Both the position numbers and the translations under genes were made by a program. Below are positions 23,820-34,076 of a stretch of 34,707 nucleotides of DNA, piece by piece. Location: contig JBNGIS010016909.1 in NCBI GenBank assembly GCA_049999725.1, positions 1-34,707 of the forward strand, read 5' to 3'. Every line of letters starts with the position of its first letter. The stretch's first letter is position 1. This stretch comes from Haplomitrium mnioides (taxonomy: Eukaryota > Marchantiophyta > Haplomitriopsida > Calobryales). The notes under the pieces were generated by a model, which was given only the letters and a program-made list of their open reading frames with translations, made no database searches and was not told the origin of the DNA.

Positions 23820-23972
23820 CTAGAAGTCCCTTCTTTCCGCCACTCTTCCTCAACAGACTCACACCCAGTTGCTATGTTTCTCGGAATGGGCTGTCACACT
23901 GTGACTATGAGTCTCTGGTGCACAAAGTGATCTCTCTGGTTCGGGTTGGTCTCAGGTTTCTCCAAACCTTTG

Positions 23973-23990
23973 GCCCTCCTTCTAGCGCCA
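23973..23990 (-). other. primer-binding site of gypsy element
   Basis: On the minus strand, eight bases after the LTR end, TGGCGCTAGAAGGAGGGC matches the form of a tRNA 3'-end complement starting TGG. The tRNA is not assigned. The first ten bases recur beside LTR 4 at 33,153-33,162. Confidence 0.7.
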
Positions 23991-23998
23991 AAAATTCA

Positions 23999-26900
23999 TA
24001 TCACTCCCATGTTTCAGGCCTTAACCTTTTCAGATGCTGTTTTGAAGGCAAGGGAGTACAGATTCATGGCTTTCAGGTTCTTTTTTGAGATGGCCCCTTG
24101 CTAGTTATCACTTTTCGACTTCAGGGATTCTCCCTTTCCTTACCAGCCTTTTTGTTCACCACTCACTCTCTTCTGGCTACACTCATATCATTCACTCATG
24201 CAACCCTCAGTCCACAATTACCACAACCAGCTTTCCTTGTGTAATTTCTTCACTTTATTCCAAGGGTCCAACTCTTGAGACCCTGGCACCTTGTATGTTG
24301 TAGGGTAGAAAGGTGTTGTGACTTGCACCAATGAACAAATGATAGAGTACTGGACTCCCCCTCTCAGGGTTGTCACAGGACTGATACAAATGATCCTAAC
24401 TGTCCTAAGATGAACTAATTCCTAAGCTATACAACAAGATAAAAAACACAGAGCATTTACCCCCATGATCACTTGGCTGTGTCAAGGGACTTGACTCCCC
24501 CTCCAGAGCTGTCTCAGGGTCTACTCAACTGATTCTGATGTGTCATAGTCTAAAAGGTCTTTGAACTCAAATGCAAAGTATAAATCTAACTGTACATAGA
24601 TACACAAACACATTTATACTATATACTACAATAGGAAACAAAGTCCTTGAAGGCCCTATGGACTGATCTCACCAACAGATCCTTCCATTCTGAATCATTT
24701 GCTGCCTTCCAGCCTTCACACCAACATCCACCCACACACCCCTCTCCAGATAGTTTTTCAACTTCCCTCGCGAGAAGCCCTAACTTTACTTCTTCAAGCT
24801 AGGAAGAGGATTTCTTTCACTTCCACCTCTAGAAGACAATCTTCCCGACTGCAAGTAGCCCACTCCACCCCGAGCCTCGACAGGTCTTACTCTATAGTGC
24901 ACGGGCACCAACGCAGCCCCCCCTCTTAGCTCTAGTTAAAGAATTACACCAGAGTGTACTCCGAACACTCTAGGTTGATGCTCTTGCACAAGGAATGCAG
25001 AGACAACTCTAGGCTCCTCACTTGGTAGCCTCTCCCGATTTCTCAACAAGCAAGAATCCCTTCTTGACTCCCGTATCGATCCACCTCCGCCCTTGGTCCA
25101 CTCATGGGAATGAGTTCACCTAGATCGCTTAAGCCTCTAGAGCTCCTCGCCCAGTGATTCTCAGTGCCCCTTTAGTCCATCTCCACCCCTGCTTGGCCCC
25201 AATGCGAGTTCACTTGCTTCACGTAGCTTCTAACTGGATTCTTCCTCTTGCCTTACCTTGTTGCAATTTCCCTGTCTCGAGGTCGCTGTCGTGTCTTTAG
25301 ATTGCTTGTGCATCAACCTGAACAAATTCGGAGGCCCTTAATGTATACCCCCCGAGCGTGCGCTGATCCCTCGAGCCATTCCCGTTGAAAGGTCGTTAAT
25401 CCCATTGGGCTCGGAATGGGAGGTTGTGACGCGTGTCCCGTGAGGTCGTTATTCCCGTTACAACAAAAAAAGAAGTCGCGCCATGTGTCTTGTCGGTTGG
25501 TCGAGAAGCGCCAAGTAAAATGATAACTCTATACGAAGTCCGAGGAATCTTGCGGGCCGAGATTCCACAAATTCCCGCGGAACCAAGTCGGAAGGATCCC
25601 TCGGAACAGAGTTCCGAAGCACCCCGCGGAACCTAGTCCACTAGAATCTTTGCAGATTTGACAGAATATCCCATAGATTCCCTCTGAGCGCCACGTCGTC
25701 CGAGGCCCCACCGTCCGACGCTGCCCCGCAAAGGGGTAGGTAGACCGTCGCGCTGACTCTTTCTCTGAAGTTGTCCTGCTTGTGGCCTGAGACCTGACGG
25801 GCTCCCTCTTGCTGCCGCGTGTCCTTTGACTTACCCAAGGCTTCCAAGGTCGCCACGTCATCCGAAGAGCACCGTCCGACGCTGCCCCGCAAAGGGGTAG
25901 GCGGACCGCCATGTTGACCCTCTTCGGAAGTTGACCTGCTGATCTTTCGCGAATGCCACATCATCCGAAGCGCCTTACCTTCTCCGAGTAAGAACTGTGC
26001 TGATGTCGCCATTTTGGAATCCCCTTGTAATAAGAGTAGCACGCGCACCCGAGGCTCCCTTCACTAAGTTGTCATCTTGCTTGCTATAAAAACTACAAGG
26101 AGCTTCTTGAACCAACCCCGCGCATCCTTCATTGAACTTTCCCACTCGTCCTCGCCGGATCGGTGATAGATCCTCTTTTCGGCACTACTTGATCTTCCTC
26201 CGCTCGGATCTGCGCTAGATCGCCTCTTCCATATTCCTCGGTTCTCCTCTAGTTGGATCATCGATAGGTCACCTCTTTGGCACTGCTTGCTCTTTGTCTG
26301 GCCGGATTTGCGATACATCACCCTTTCAGCACTTATTGGCTCTTTGTTTGACTGGATCGTCGATAGGTCACTCTTTGGCACTCCTTTGTTCTCATTTGGT
26401 TGGACCTGTGATTCATCACCCTTTCGGCACTTACTAGCTCTTCGTCTGACCGGACTTGCGATTCATCACCCCTTCGGCTGTACTTACTCCTCTGGTCGGA
26501 TCATTGATAGGTAACCTTTTCGGCTAATCCTTCTTGCTCTCCGGTTGGGCCTCTTAATGGATCCCTATTAAGTGGGCTCTCCATGTTGGAAGACGAATCG
26601 GAACCCACTTAACCGGGATCCCCACTTGCCACGTCACCCGCGGAATCCCGTGAAGAGCTCTAAAGACGCCACGTTTCCGTGGAATCCTTTGGAGCCCTCA
26701 AAAGGCTCTATGTTTTCGCTCAAATTTGCGAACTCGACGAAAAAGGGGTCGGATCCTTGTAGAGCTCGCTTACGCTTGCGGGATCGAGGCGTCCTCTACC
26801 CCCTGGCCTTGCTCACTCTTACAAAGATCGTGCCTCCTCCTTCCTGTCTCCGATTCGCGCTTATGATGTGTGGCTTTTGCAGGCCTTGTTCGCAGTCCCC

Positions 26901-27249
26901 CTCTCTCTTGAGTGCCTTTGTAGTTCAACTTTGTAGATCCGCTCTTCCTCCTTTGATCGCTTTGCCTTATGTGGGCGTTCCCTTGTCCCCTAGGCTTTGA
27001 TTCCAGCATCCCCATGAGGTCCACGGACTCTCGCTTGCCTAATTCGATTTTTAAGTGGTACCCACCTTCTTGTTGGCGATCACTACTCCCTTCTCTGCTT
27101 CCGCCATCATCACGTCCTCCTCTACGGATCCATGCGCTCTACTCATACTTGCAATTTGAAGGATTCATGCTGCTCCCAAGGCGGAATTGTGTCAATACTG
27201 CTCTTGTTGGGAAGAATTCCGTGTCAACACCTCAATCCGCTGGCTGGCA
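23999..27249 (-). repeat. gypsy LTR 2 (5' LTR in element sense)
   Basis: Aligns with LTR 1. Its left end reads TATCACTCCC (the TG dinucleotide is now TA) and its right end GGCTGGCA. It lacks about 80 bases present in LTR 1 (join near 26,627). The ~49-bp tandem repeat array is at about 26,155-26,545. In the element's sense this LTR would carry the promoter for the genomic RNA. Confidence 0.92.
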
Positions 27250-27321
27250 TAACTCCTCCTTCGAGTGTGAAGAGTGTCTCTATGAACACCCTTCTTCTCC
27301 CTTACTCTGCTGGGTGCCTCT
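27250..27321 (-). other. fragment of a second gypsy internal region
   Basis: These 72 bases match 18,417-18,488, the polypurine tract and adjacent internal sequence, including TTCGAGTGTGAAG and CACCCTTCTTCTCCC. They sit outside LTR 2, where flanking DNA would be expected. Similarity ends abruptly after GGTGCCTCTG. Confidence 0.88.
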
Positions 27322-27691
27322 GTTGTGCATAAGAAAATAGAGAGGAGTGAAGGAAGTAGTAGTGAGTCACTTTTAGGGTTAAGATTGGACTACTTGCCTT
27401 TGAAGTCACTTTTGGTAGAGAATCACCTTTAGGGCTGAAATTAGAAGTGACTTGTAAGTGAAGAAAGAGGGAGGACACCCTCTTCTCTTGTATAAATAGA
27501 AGGGCTTCTTAGCCTTACTCTTTATTCTAGAGTTCCTCTCGATTCGGTTTGGCTCTTTGGTTGCTTGGCTTTGGCTAGCACTCTTGGCTTTGGTTTGCTT
27601 ATTGGCCTTGAGTTGTGTAACTCTTTTAGAGTTGTCTTGAAATATTGCTTATTTGAAAGTTGGTCTTTGAGTTCTTTTACAAAAGCCTTGT
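27322..27691 (+). promoter_or_regulatory. unassigned block with TATA box and iterated motif
   Basis: A sequence unlike its gypsy neighbours. TATAAATA at 27,491-27,498 is preceded within about 125 bases by three direct copies of a motif near TCACTTTTAGGG and one inverted copy (AGAAGTGACTTG). Downstream lies a TTGGCTTTGG-rich tract. This resembles the promoter half of a small LTR, possibly copia, but I cannot define its ends, and no coding sequence follows. Confidence 0.4.
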
Positions 27692-30600
27692 TGTCAGCCC
27701 CCTCCTTCAGGCGTTAACCCCCAAAGACTGCTCTTCGGAAGGAAAAGACGGACATATATGGGGTTCAGGTTCTTTTATGAGATGGCCCCGCTGCAAGTTA
27801 TAACTTTGTGGCTTTAAGGATGTTCCTTTTCACCTTACAGACCATTCTCCTTGTTCACTTCTTCATTCAGACATTCATCCACACCTCAAAAGCTTTTTTG
27901 GTCAAATTCCAAAGTGGATTTCAGGGATCCAAAATAGGATCCAAACTCAAAGTTTTACAAAATAGGATCAAGCCGTGACATCCGAATTATACATGGGACT
28001 TGTCCACTCCACTGCCTTACCCTCTGAGGCTAATTCTTGGATTCTTGCTAAGTTGAGATCATGTTCACTTTGGATCTGAAGTGTATTTTCAGGAAATACA
28101 AACATAATACAAAACTAACTAACCCACAAACACACACACACACACCCAAGATACACTCTGCCAATGATCCTTTGACTTGGTATGACCTCTATAACACAAG
28201 CTTGAACTCTCAATACTCCATTTCTCCCTTCCCTCTACAGCTTATCTGGCTTTCCTAAGATCCAAGCTTTACCACATTCTTTTGCCTTCTGATCTCTACT
28301 TTAGCAATTCCAATCACACTTCCCAATTCCACCAATGCACCCTTCTCCAGATAGTTTTTTAACTTCCCTCGCGAGAAGCCTTGAATTTACTTCCTCAAGA
28401 TCGAACGAGAATTTCTTTGATTTCCACCTCTGGAAGACAGTCCTCTCGACTGCTGGTTACCCACTCCACCCCGAAGCTTTGGTGGATCTTCCTATACTGT
28501 ATGCGGGCACAAATGCAGCTACTCCTCCTTGACTTCCCTTGAGAGAATAAACCAGAAACACCCTCTAAACGTCCCTAGGATTGTTGCTCCTACACAGGCA
28601 ACACTGAGACGACCCCAAAGATCCCACTTTGGTAGCCTCTCCGATTTCAGAACAACTTAGACTTCCTTCTGCTTTCAAGTATCAGTCCACCTCCAATGTT
28701 GATCCACCCGCAATGATGAGTACACCTGGATCACTTGAGCCTCTAGAGCTCCCCGCCCAGTGATTCCCAATGCCCCTCCAATACACCTCCACCTCTGCTA
28801 GCCCCCTGCTCGAGTTCACTTGCTTCAAGTGAAGCTTCAAGAATTTTGTCCTCCCTCCCTCGTATGTCTTCCTTTCTGTTATCCTTCTCACAACTTGCAA
28901 GCTTGAATCCACAATCAACCCATCAAACATTGCAGACGATCTATTTAGGCCCCCTCGCGCGAATTCCCTCATGCTTGTTTTTTTTTTCTCCTCAACGATT
29001 TGGATCGTTGCTGCATTTGGATGCTGATCGGTAGATTCAAAGAGGATTGGTGCAGATCGTATAATGCAAACTCCAAGAGATCAACTTAATTCTGCAAGGC
29101 GATGAAGCTTAGCGTAGATCTGATGTGAATTCCGAGGGCTTGGCTTAATTCTGCAAGGCGATAAAGCTTGGCATAGATCTGAAGTGAATTCCGAGGTTCG
29201 TTCTAAAATTGCTTATCGATCCTCGAAGCACCACGTTTCCGCGCAAGTCCGCGGACACTCCGAAGAATCCCACGGGCTCTCTCGAAGTGCCATGTTTCCG
29301 CAAAGTCCTTAGATTCCCGCAGAATCTCTAAGATTCTTGCTGATTCCTAGAGTCCCGCTGAGGGCACCACGTTTTCGCAAAGATTCAAGATTCCAAAGGA
29401 ATCTCTAAGATTCTCGCAGATTCCCTGGATTTTCGCTGAGGGCGCCACGTTTCCATTGTGGCGCCGTCCGATGCCGCCCCGCAAAGGGGTAGGCGGACCG
29501 TCACGCTGACTGTCCATTGACCCGCTGACTTTCCCAGCTACCACGTCATCCGCAATGCCCGTGATCCTCTGAATAAGAACTACAAAGACCTCTGTTTCGG
29601 CCCCCGTTGGATCAGTGATAAATCCTCTTTTTGGCACCATTTCCTCCTCCGTTGGATCTGCACTAGATCGCCTCTTCGGCATCTTTGGTTCTCCTTTGGC
29701 TGGATTTGTGACTCGTCACCCTTTCGGCTGATCCCTTCTCGTTTCTCATTCTCAAACATGTGATAGATTGTCGTTTCAGTGCTGCTTGCTTTTTCTTAGA
29801 CCGTTGATAAATTGCTATTTCAGCACTCTTTCTTCTTATACTGGAGCTGCGCTATATCTTTGTTTTGGCCCCATTGTTCTTCTCCCTACGGATCCTTGAT
29901 AAGTGGGCTCCCCACTTAAGGAGGTCAATCGGAACCCTGTTAAATAGGGTTCTCCACATCGCAAGGCAGATCAGAATCCCGTTAAGTGGGCTCCCCTTGT
30001 TGATTTATCACCCTTTCAGTATCATTGTTCCTCTTCTAACTGGACCTTCAATATATTGCACTTTCGGCATCTTGTTCCTCTTCTGACCAGATGTTCGATT
30101 GATCGTCTTTTCGGATCTTGTTCCCATTCTCGCCAGATTGTTGATAGGTCACTATTTCAACACCTTGTTCTTATGGTGAAACATCGTTTTATCTTCATTT
30201 CGGATGCCTTTCTACCTCAAACTCTTCCTTCTCATGAATCCCCTTGATATAAGAACCCTTAGAGGCTCCTTCTCTTCACTTAGATGTGAAAAAGCTCGAT
30301 GTAAGAACATTGAAGAAATCTTCTTCTTAGTTAACTCGTCGACAAGTTTCTTGCAAGAACACCGCACGCCAGAGCTCCTTTAACTGACTCGTGGAAAATT
30401 TCAATGTAAGGACGATAGACTCTGCACATCCATTTCAAACTTTCTGAAGACGTCTGATTTGAGCTTTCAAAATCACCTTCCTCTCGTCTGAATCTTCGAT
30501 ATGTCACCCTTTCAGCATCTTCATTATCCCGCTTTGGATCCCTATTAGCTGGTCCTCCCCACATCGGAAGATGAATCAAAATCACCTTAAGTGGGCTCCC

Positions 30601-31979
30601 CACTTAGGAAGGCTGGTTTCCGCTCCGTTTTTCGGATCGGACACCACGGATGTTGGACCTTGATTCTTCGCAGATCCCTTGTTCTTCGATCCGATCGTTC
30701 ATTGTTTCGCTGCTTCTCATTTGATTCTTCATTTTCTTCCTTTCAACCAATCCACAAGTTGATCATTCGCTGCAGCTCCTCTTTATTCGATCGAGCAACA
30801 TGGATTCTTCTTCCTAGGCAGCTCGATCGTTCATCATCTCTTCAGCCAATCTACAGCCTTTGTTTTTAGATCAGGTCGTTCAATTCCCAAACAGGACGCA
30901 ACACTGTCTCACTCGATTGACACCAACATTTAGATTTTGCAGAGTAGCATCCTTCATCCGCTCTCTCATCGTGGAATTCTTTTATCTCAGGGCCCTCTAT
31001 TCCTTGCAGAGGCGTTTCTTCACAGTTGGAGTCTGCAATGCAACATATCACATCATGGCTTCTTCACTCCATCAGATCTTCACTCTTATATTCAAATTCC
31101 AAGAGCCAAATCCAAATTCTCCTCGAGATTCTTCACGTTCTCATTTAATTTCGTCCTAGCTCCTCATTACATTAACACCACGATGTATCTCCACTTGCGC
31201 ACATTCCTTGAACTTCATCCCACCACCAATTGCACTGTCAGATGTTGTTTCCAAATGCCAACCAACCCACAAACCAAGCCTTACATCCAATTCTTCCCTT
31301 TCTCTCAATTCCTCCCCTCAATTTCCTACGATCAAATTCCTGGGAGAAATCCCCCTTCAACTTCCGATTTCTGTGCTTCACAGTCTCCGCAATTCGATCC
31401 CTTCCTTGGCCTGCACCCGATCAAGCTCTCCCTTGCAATTCGATCCCTTCTGCATATTCAATCCTGTCCTCGGCTTGCTCACGGTCATCCTCTTTCTCTC
31501 CACACAACTAATTGCTCGTCGAACGTCAGCTTGGGAGATATCCCATAAGTTCTTCTCCAGAAGACACATGCACTATATAAGCCCCTCACTCTTCTCTTCT
31601 TTCGAGAGGCAGCCCCCTAGAGGGGTGTAAGGCCACCGCATATCCTTATTTCACCCTTGGACGGACCTAGTTCAAGGCTAAACCCCCCCTAGGGCAAGCT
31701 GTCCTCAGAGTTAGATAAATAGTTAGATACAGGGTTAGTGGGCTTGGCTTGGCCCCCGACAAATAGGTTAGTTTTGTTACTTTTTATTTTATTTTATTTT
31801 CTCTATTAGATTTTTGAAGTAACCTTGTCCTGACCTCAATCCTCCTCTTCTCTCCAAGTATGCCTTGAGCCTTTTTTATGTACATTGGAAGTCCTGTTGA
31901 CCCAAAACACAGAACTTGCATGGTTTGTCACTTTTTTTTTTGAAATTTTTGCACGAAGCCCCTTAAAACCCGTCTGACA
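27692..31979 (-). repeat. gypsy LTR 3 (related, longer LTR)
   Basis: Begins TGTCAGCCCC and ends CGTCTGACA on the plus strand. It shares many blocks with LTR 1/2: GAGATGGCCCC near 27,780, AACTTCCCTCGCGAGAAGCC at 28,361-28,380, GCCCCGCAAAGGGGTAGG at 29,476-29,493, and tandem-repeat-like units at about 29,600-29,900. The last 1.3 kb (30.6-31.9 kb) has no obvious counterpart in LTR 1/2. Plus-strand ORFs of 140 and 203 codons at 30.9-31.6 kb overlap in different frames and lack recognisable domains. Confidence 0.8.
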
Positions 31980-32139
31980 TTACTCCCCTTTTAAATGTGA
32001 AGCGTCCTCACGAGCATACCTCTTCTTCCTCTGTCTGATTTCCTCTTGCCCGCTGGATCGCTAACTGGTCCCCAAACAAAGTGTACTTCACAAACTCACA
32101 CACACTCACATACTCACTTGAAAACTCAAACAATTACAC

Positions 32140-33160
32140 ACACACTCACCCACCCTTGCCGATTCGGATCCGATCCTCTTAGCTTGTGGATTTCGGACCC
32201 CTAATGTCCTCCTTCCTATGAATGTACCTTTTGAGATGGTCGTAATGAATTCGATTAGCGAATCGCTCCCCCTCCAAGGTTTCCAACTCTGCAGATCCAT
32301 TTTGATGCAGTCTTCTCAACAAGAATGGCCCCATCCATCTAGTGTGCAGCTTTCCCGGAAAATGTACAAACCGACTATCATAAATCAATACCGATTCCCC
32401 TTCCGAAATATCCGTTGGTTTCAGACTTTTGTCATGCTAATGCTTTTGTAGTTGCTGGCGGTGCTCCAAACATATCTGGGCTTGTTCCCTTGATTCCTCC
32501 AATTGTTCGAGCTGATACAGTCTCTCTTCAGCTCTAATTCTCCGCCATTCTACCTTCCTCTAAAACTCTGTGGGTTGGTACTTCTAATTCAACTAGAACG
32601 AGTGCATTCTATCCAAAGACCAAAAAGTAAGGACAGTGGCCTGTAGTGGTCGTGTAGGCCAGGTTGTAGGCATGTACTGCTCTGAGCAGCTTAAAATCCC
32701 AATTTGCCTTATTGGCTGCCACTATCTTGCTTAGGAACTTTCCCATTATCCCATTGGCTCTCTCTGTCAATCCATTGGCCTTTGGGTGGTAGGCTGTAGT
32801 GCATTGGTGCTTAATCGGGTATCTCGAGGTCAGATCCTTTATCACCTGATTCATAAAGTGGGTTCCTTGGTCACTCACCAGTTCTAGTGGTGGCCCAAAT
32901 CTGCAGAACATCTGTTCATATAGGAATGCTGCCACTATTTTGGCATCATCCTTTCTGGTAGCCCTGGCCTCCACCCATTTGGTAGCGTAGTCTGTTGCTA
33001 GGAGGATGTACCTGTTGCCTCTTTTGGTGGATGATGCAATTGGCCCAATGAAATCTATTCCCCATTTTTCAAAAGGTGCAAAGGGGATAATTGGCACCAG
33101 AGGGTGATGTTGGCTAGCTGATGGCTTTCTTGTCCTCTGACAGGCATCACATCTCTAGCG
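32140..33160 (-). pseudogene. gypsy integrase fragment, catalytic triad intact
   Basis: Reads from CDACQRTRKP at the primer-binding-site junction through the catalytic core to the C-terminal module. Catalytic residues are present: Asp at 33,054-33,056 (GIDFIGP), Asp at 32,870-32,872 (LVSDQGTHF) and Glu at 32,762-32,764 (NGLTERANG), with 35 residues between the last two as in retroviral-type integrases. A stop follows FLVFG near 32,607, then a frameshift, then SRFVHFPGKLHTRWMGPFLL (about 32,330-32,390) to LKRYIHRKED. The first zinc-binding histidines and any start codon are gone, so it cannot work alone. Confidence 0.9.
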
Positions 33161-33174
33161 CCAAAAAAAATCTA

Positions 33175-33245
33175 TGTCACGCCGCTGCCTCCTTCCTTAA
33201 CCTCTAATTGATGCTATTTCAAAAGAAAGGGGTGAAACAGCCGCT
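33175..33245 (-). repeat. gypsy LTR 4 stub
   Basis: TGTCAC followed by sequence alignable, loosely, with the first ~70 bases of LTR 1 and LTR 3 (CCTTAACC, then TTGATGCTATTTC and AAAGGGG). Similarity ends near 33,245, where AT-rich unrelated DNA starts. An inverted pair GTGAAACAG / CTGTTTCAC spans about 33,232-33,292 at this boundary. Confidence 0.6.
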
Positions 33246-34076
33246 ACTTTGAACCAGGAACCGCTACTGGGTTCCTGTTTCACTTGACAGTCGATTTTTT
33301 TTTGAAGATTTGGCATTCAAAAACATCAAATTTAAAACTAAAATCTTCTTTTCGAAAAAAAATTGTTTTTTATTAACAAAAAATGCATATTTTCCGTTTA
33401 GATTATATGTCAAATATTTTATTTAGAAAGAAAACTTAAAAAGCAAACATTTTGATTATTCAAATATTTTGAAAAAACTTGACACTATTGAAAATAAATT
33501 AAATTTAAGAAAAAAGAAATAAAATATATATATTTCGATTGAAGAAAATTACAGGAAAACCTAAATGTCTAGTCGGATAAGGATTTTAAACCTGACTTGG
33601 AGCATCATAGCCAACAAAGTCTATGCAAGCATAGACTCCAAACCACAACCGTAAAGCCTATGCACGCATAGACTCTAAACAAGAATCCTAAATACTCTGC
33701 TTGCTTTCATTCTCAACATGAACAACGAAGCCATGCACGCATGGACTTTCAACTACAATCCAACAGCAAAAACACGCCAAGCATCTAAAGAAGAACCCTA
33801 CAGCCTATGCAAGCATGGACATTGAACAAGAACCCTTTGACGAATGGGTGTCGATACTCTGAACAACAACTGCCTAGCTTAAGCGTGCAATGGAACCGGA
33901 GAAGAACTACAAATCCTAAAATGCGCAAAGACACTAAACAATGAGCAAAGCCTACATATAATTCTGAGATTAGAAATTGAGATCAAACCATTCTTGGACT
34001 ATCAAAAGGGTCAACTTATTCTTGAGATTTACAAAAAATGAATTTTATTATAGAGGAAAAAAGTACAAACATTTTA
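33246..34076. other. AT-rich flank of methyltransferase ORF
   Basis: No gene seen. 33,290-33,550 is very AT-rich with A and T runs. 33,610-33,830 holds spaced palindromic motifs (separate entry). 33,830-34,076 is plain AT-rich DNA and lies directly downstream of the methyltransferase ORF on the minus strand. Confidence 0.6.
33618..33820. repeat. four spaced palindromic repeats
   Basis: AGTCTATGCAAGCATAGACT at 33,618-33,637 has perfect 9-bp arms around AA. Variants follow at 33,655-33,674 (CTATGCACGCATAG core), 33,729-33,747 (CCATGCACGCATGG core) and 33,801-33,820 (CTATGCAAGCATGG core). Between them recur tracts like AACAAGAACCCT. Paired changes (TAT/ATA to CAT/ATG in copy 3) keep the arms complementary. 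Confidence 0.8.

Larger units (their letters stand above)
15051..27321 (-). mobile_element. Ty3/gypsy LTR retrotransposon (composite), degenerate
   Basis: Two LTRs of about 3.3 kb (15,051-18,416 and 23,999-27,249) flank a 5.6-kb internal region encoding, on the minus strand, gag, protease, reverse transcriptase, RNase H and integrase, the Ty3/gypsy order. No chromodomain is seen after the integrase, so a non-chromoviral lineage is likely. LTR identity, judged by eye over several stretches, is near 90 percent, so the insertion is old. It interrupts the copia integrase at 15,050. Past the right LTR, 27,250-27,321 repeats the internal sequence next to the polypurine tract, showing that a second internal region once followed. 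All coding domains carry stops or frameshifts. Confidence 0.92.
27692..33245 (-). mobile_element. second gypsy copy, internally deleted
   Basis: A related Ty3/gypsy element in the same orientation: a 4.3-kb LTR (27,692-31,979), about 1.2 kb of internal DNA with only integrase, ten bases of primer-binding site (33,153-33,162), then the first ~70 bases of the other LTR (33,175 on). Gag, protease, reverse transcriptase and RNase H are absent. By comparison with the first element about 4.4 kb of internal sequence is missing. Its LTRs differ enough from LTR 1/2 to make it a separate subfamily or a much older split. Confidence 0.85.

Noticed and set aside
27322-27336. AGAAA at 27,332-27,336 as the target-site duplication partner of AGAAA at 15,046-15,050
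   Set aside because: It does not abut an LTR end, and a 5-base A-rich match is expected by chance.
30860-31630. Plus-strand ORFs of 99, 203, 140 and 93 codons in LTR 3
   Set aside because: Mutually overlapping frames in one region, biased Ser/Pro/Phe composition from CT-rich DNA, no domain, and inside an LTR.
33618-33820. Possible tRNA-like hairpins
   Set aside because: Short two-arm palindromes only; no cloverleaf, A/B box or CCA-type acceptor pattern.
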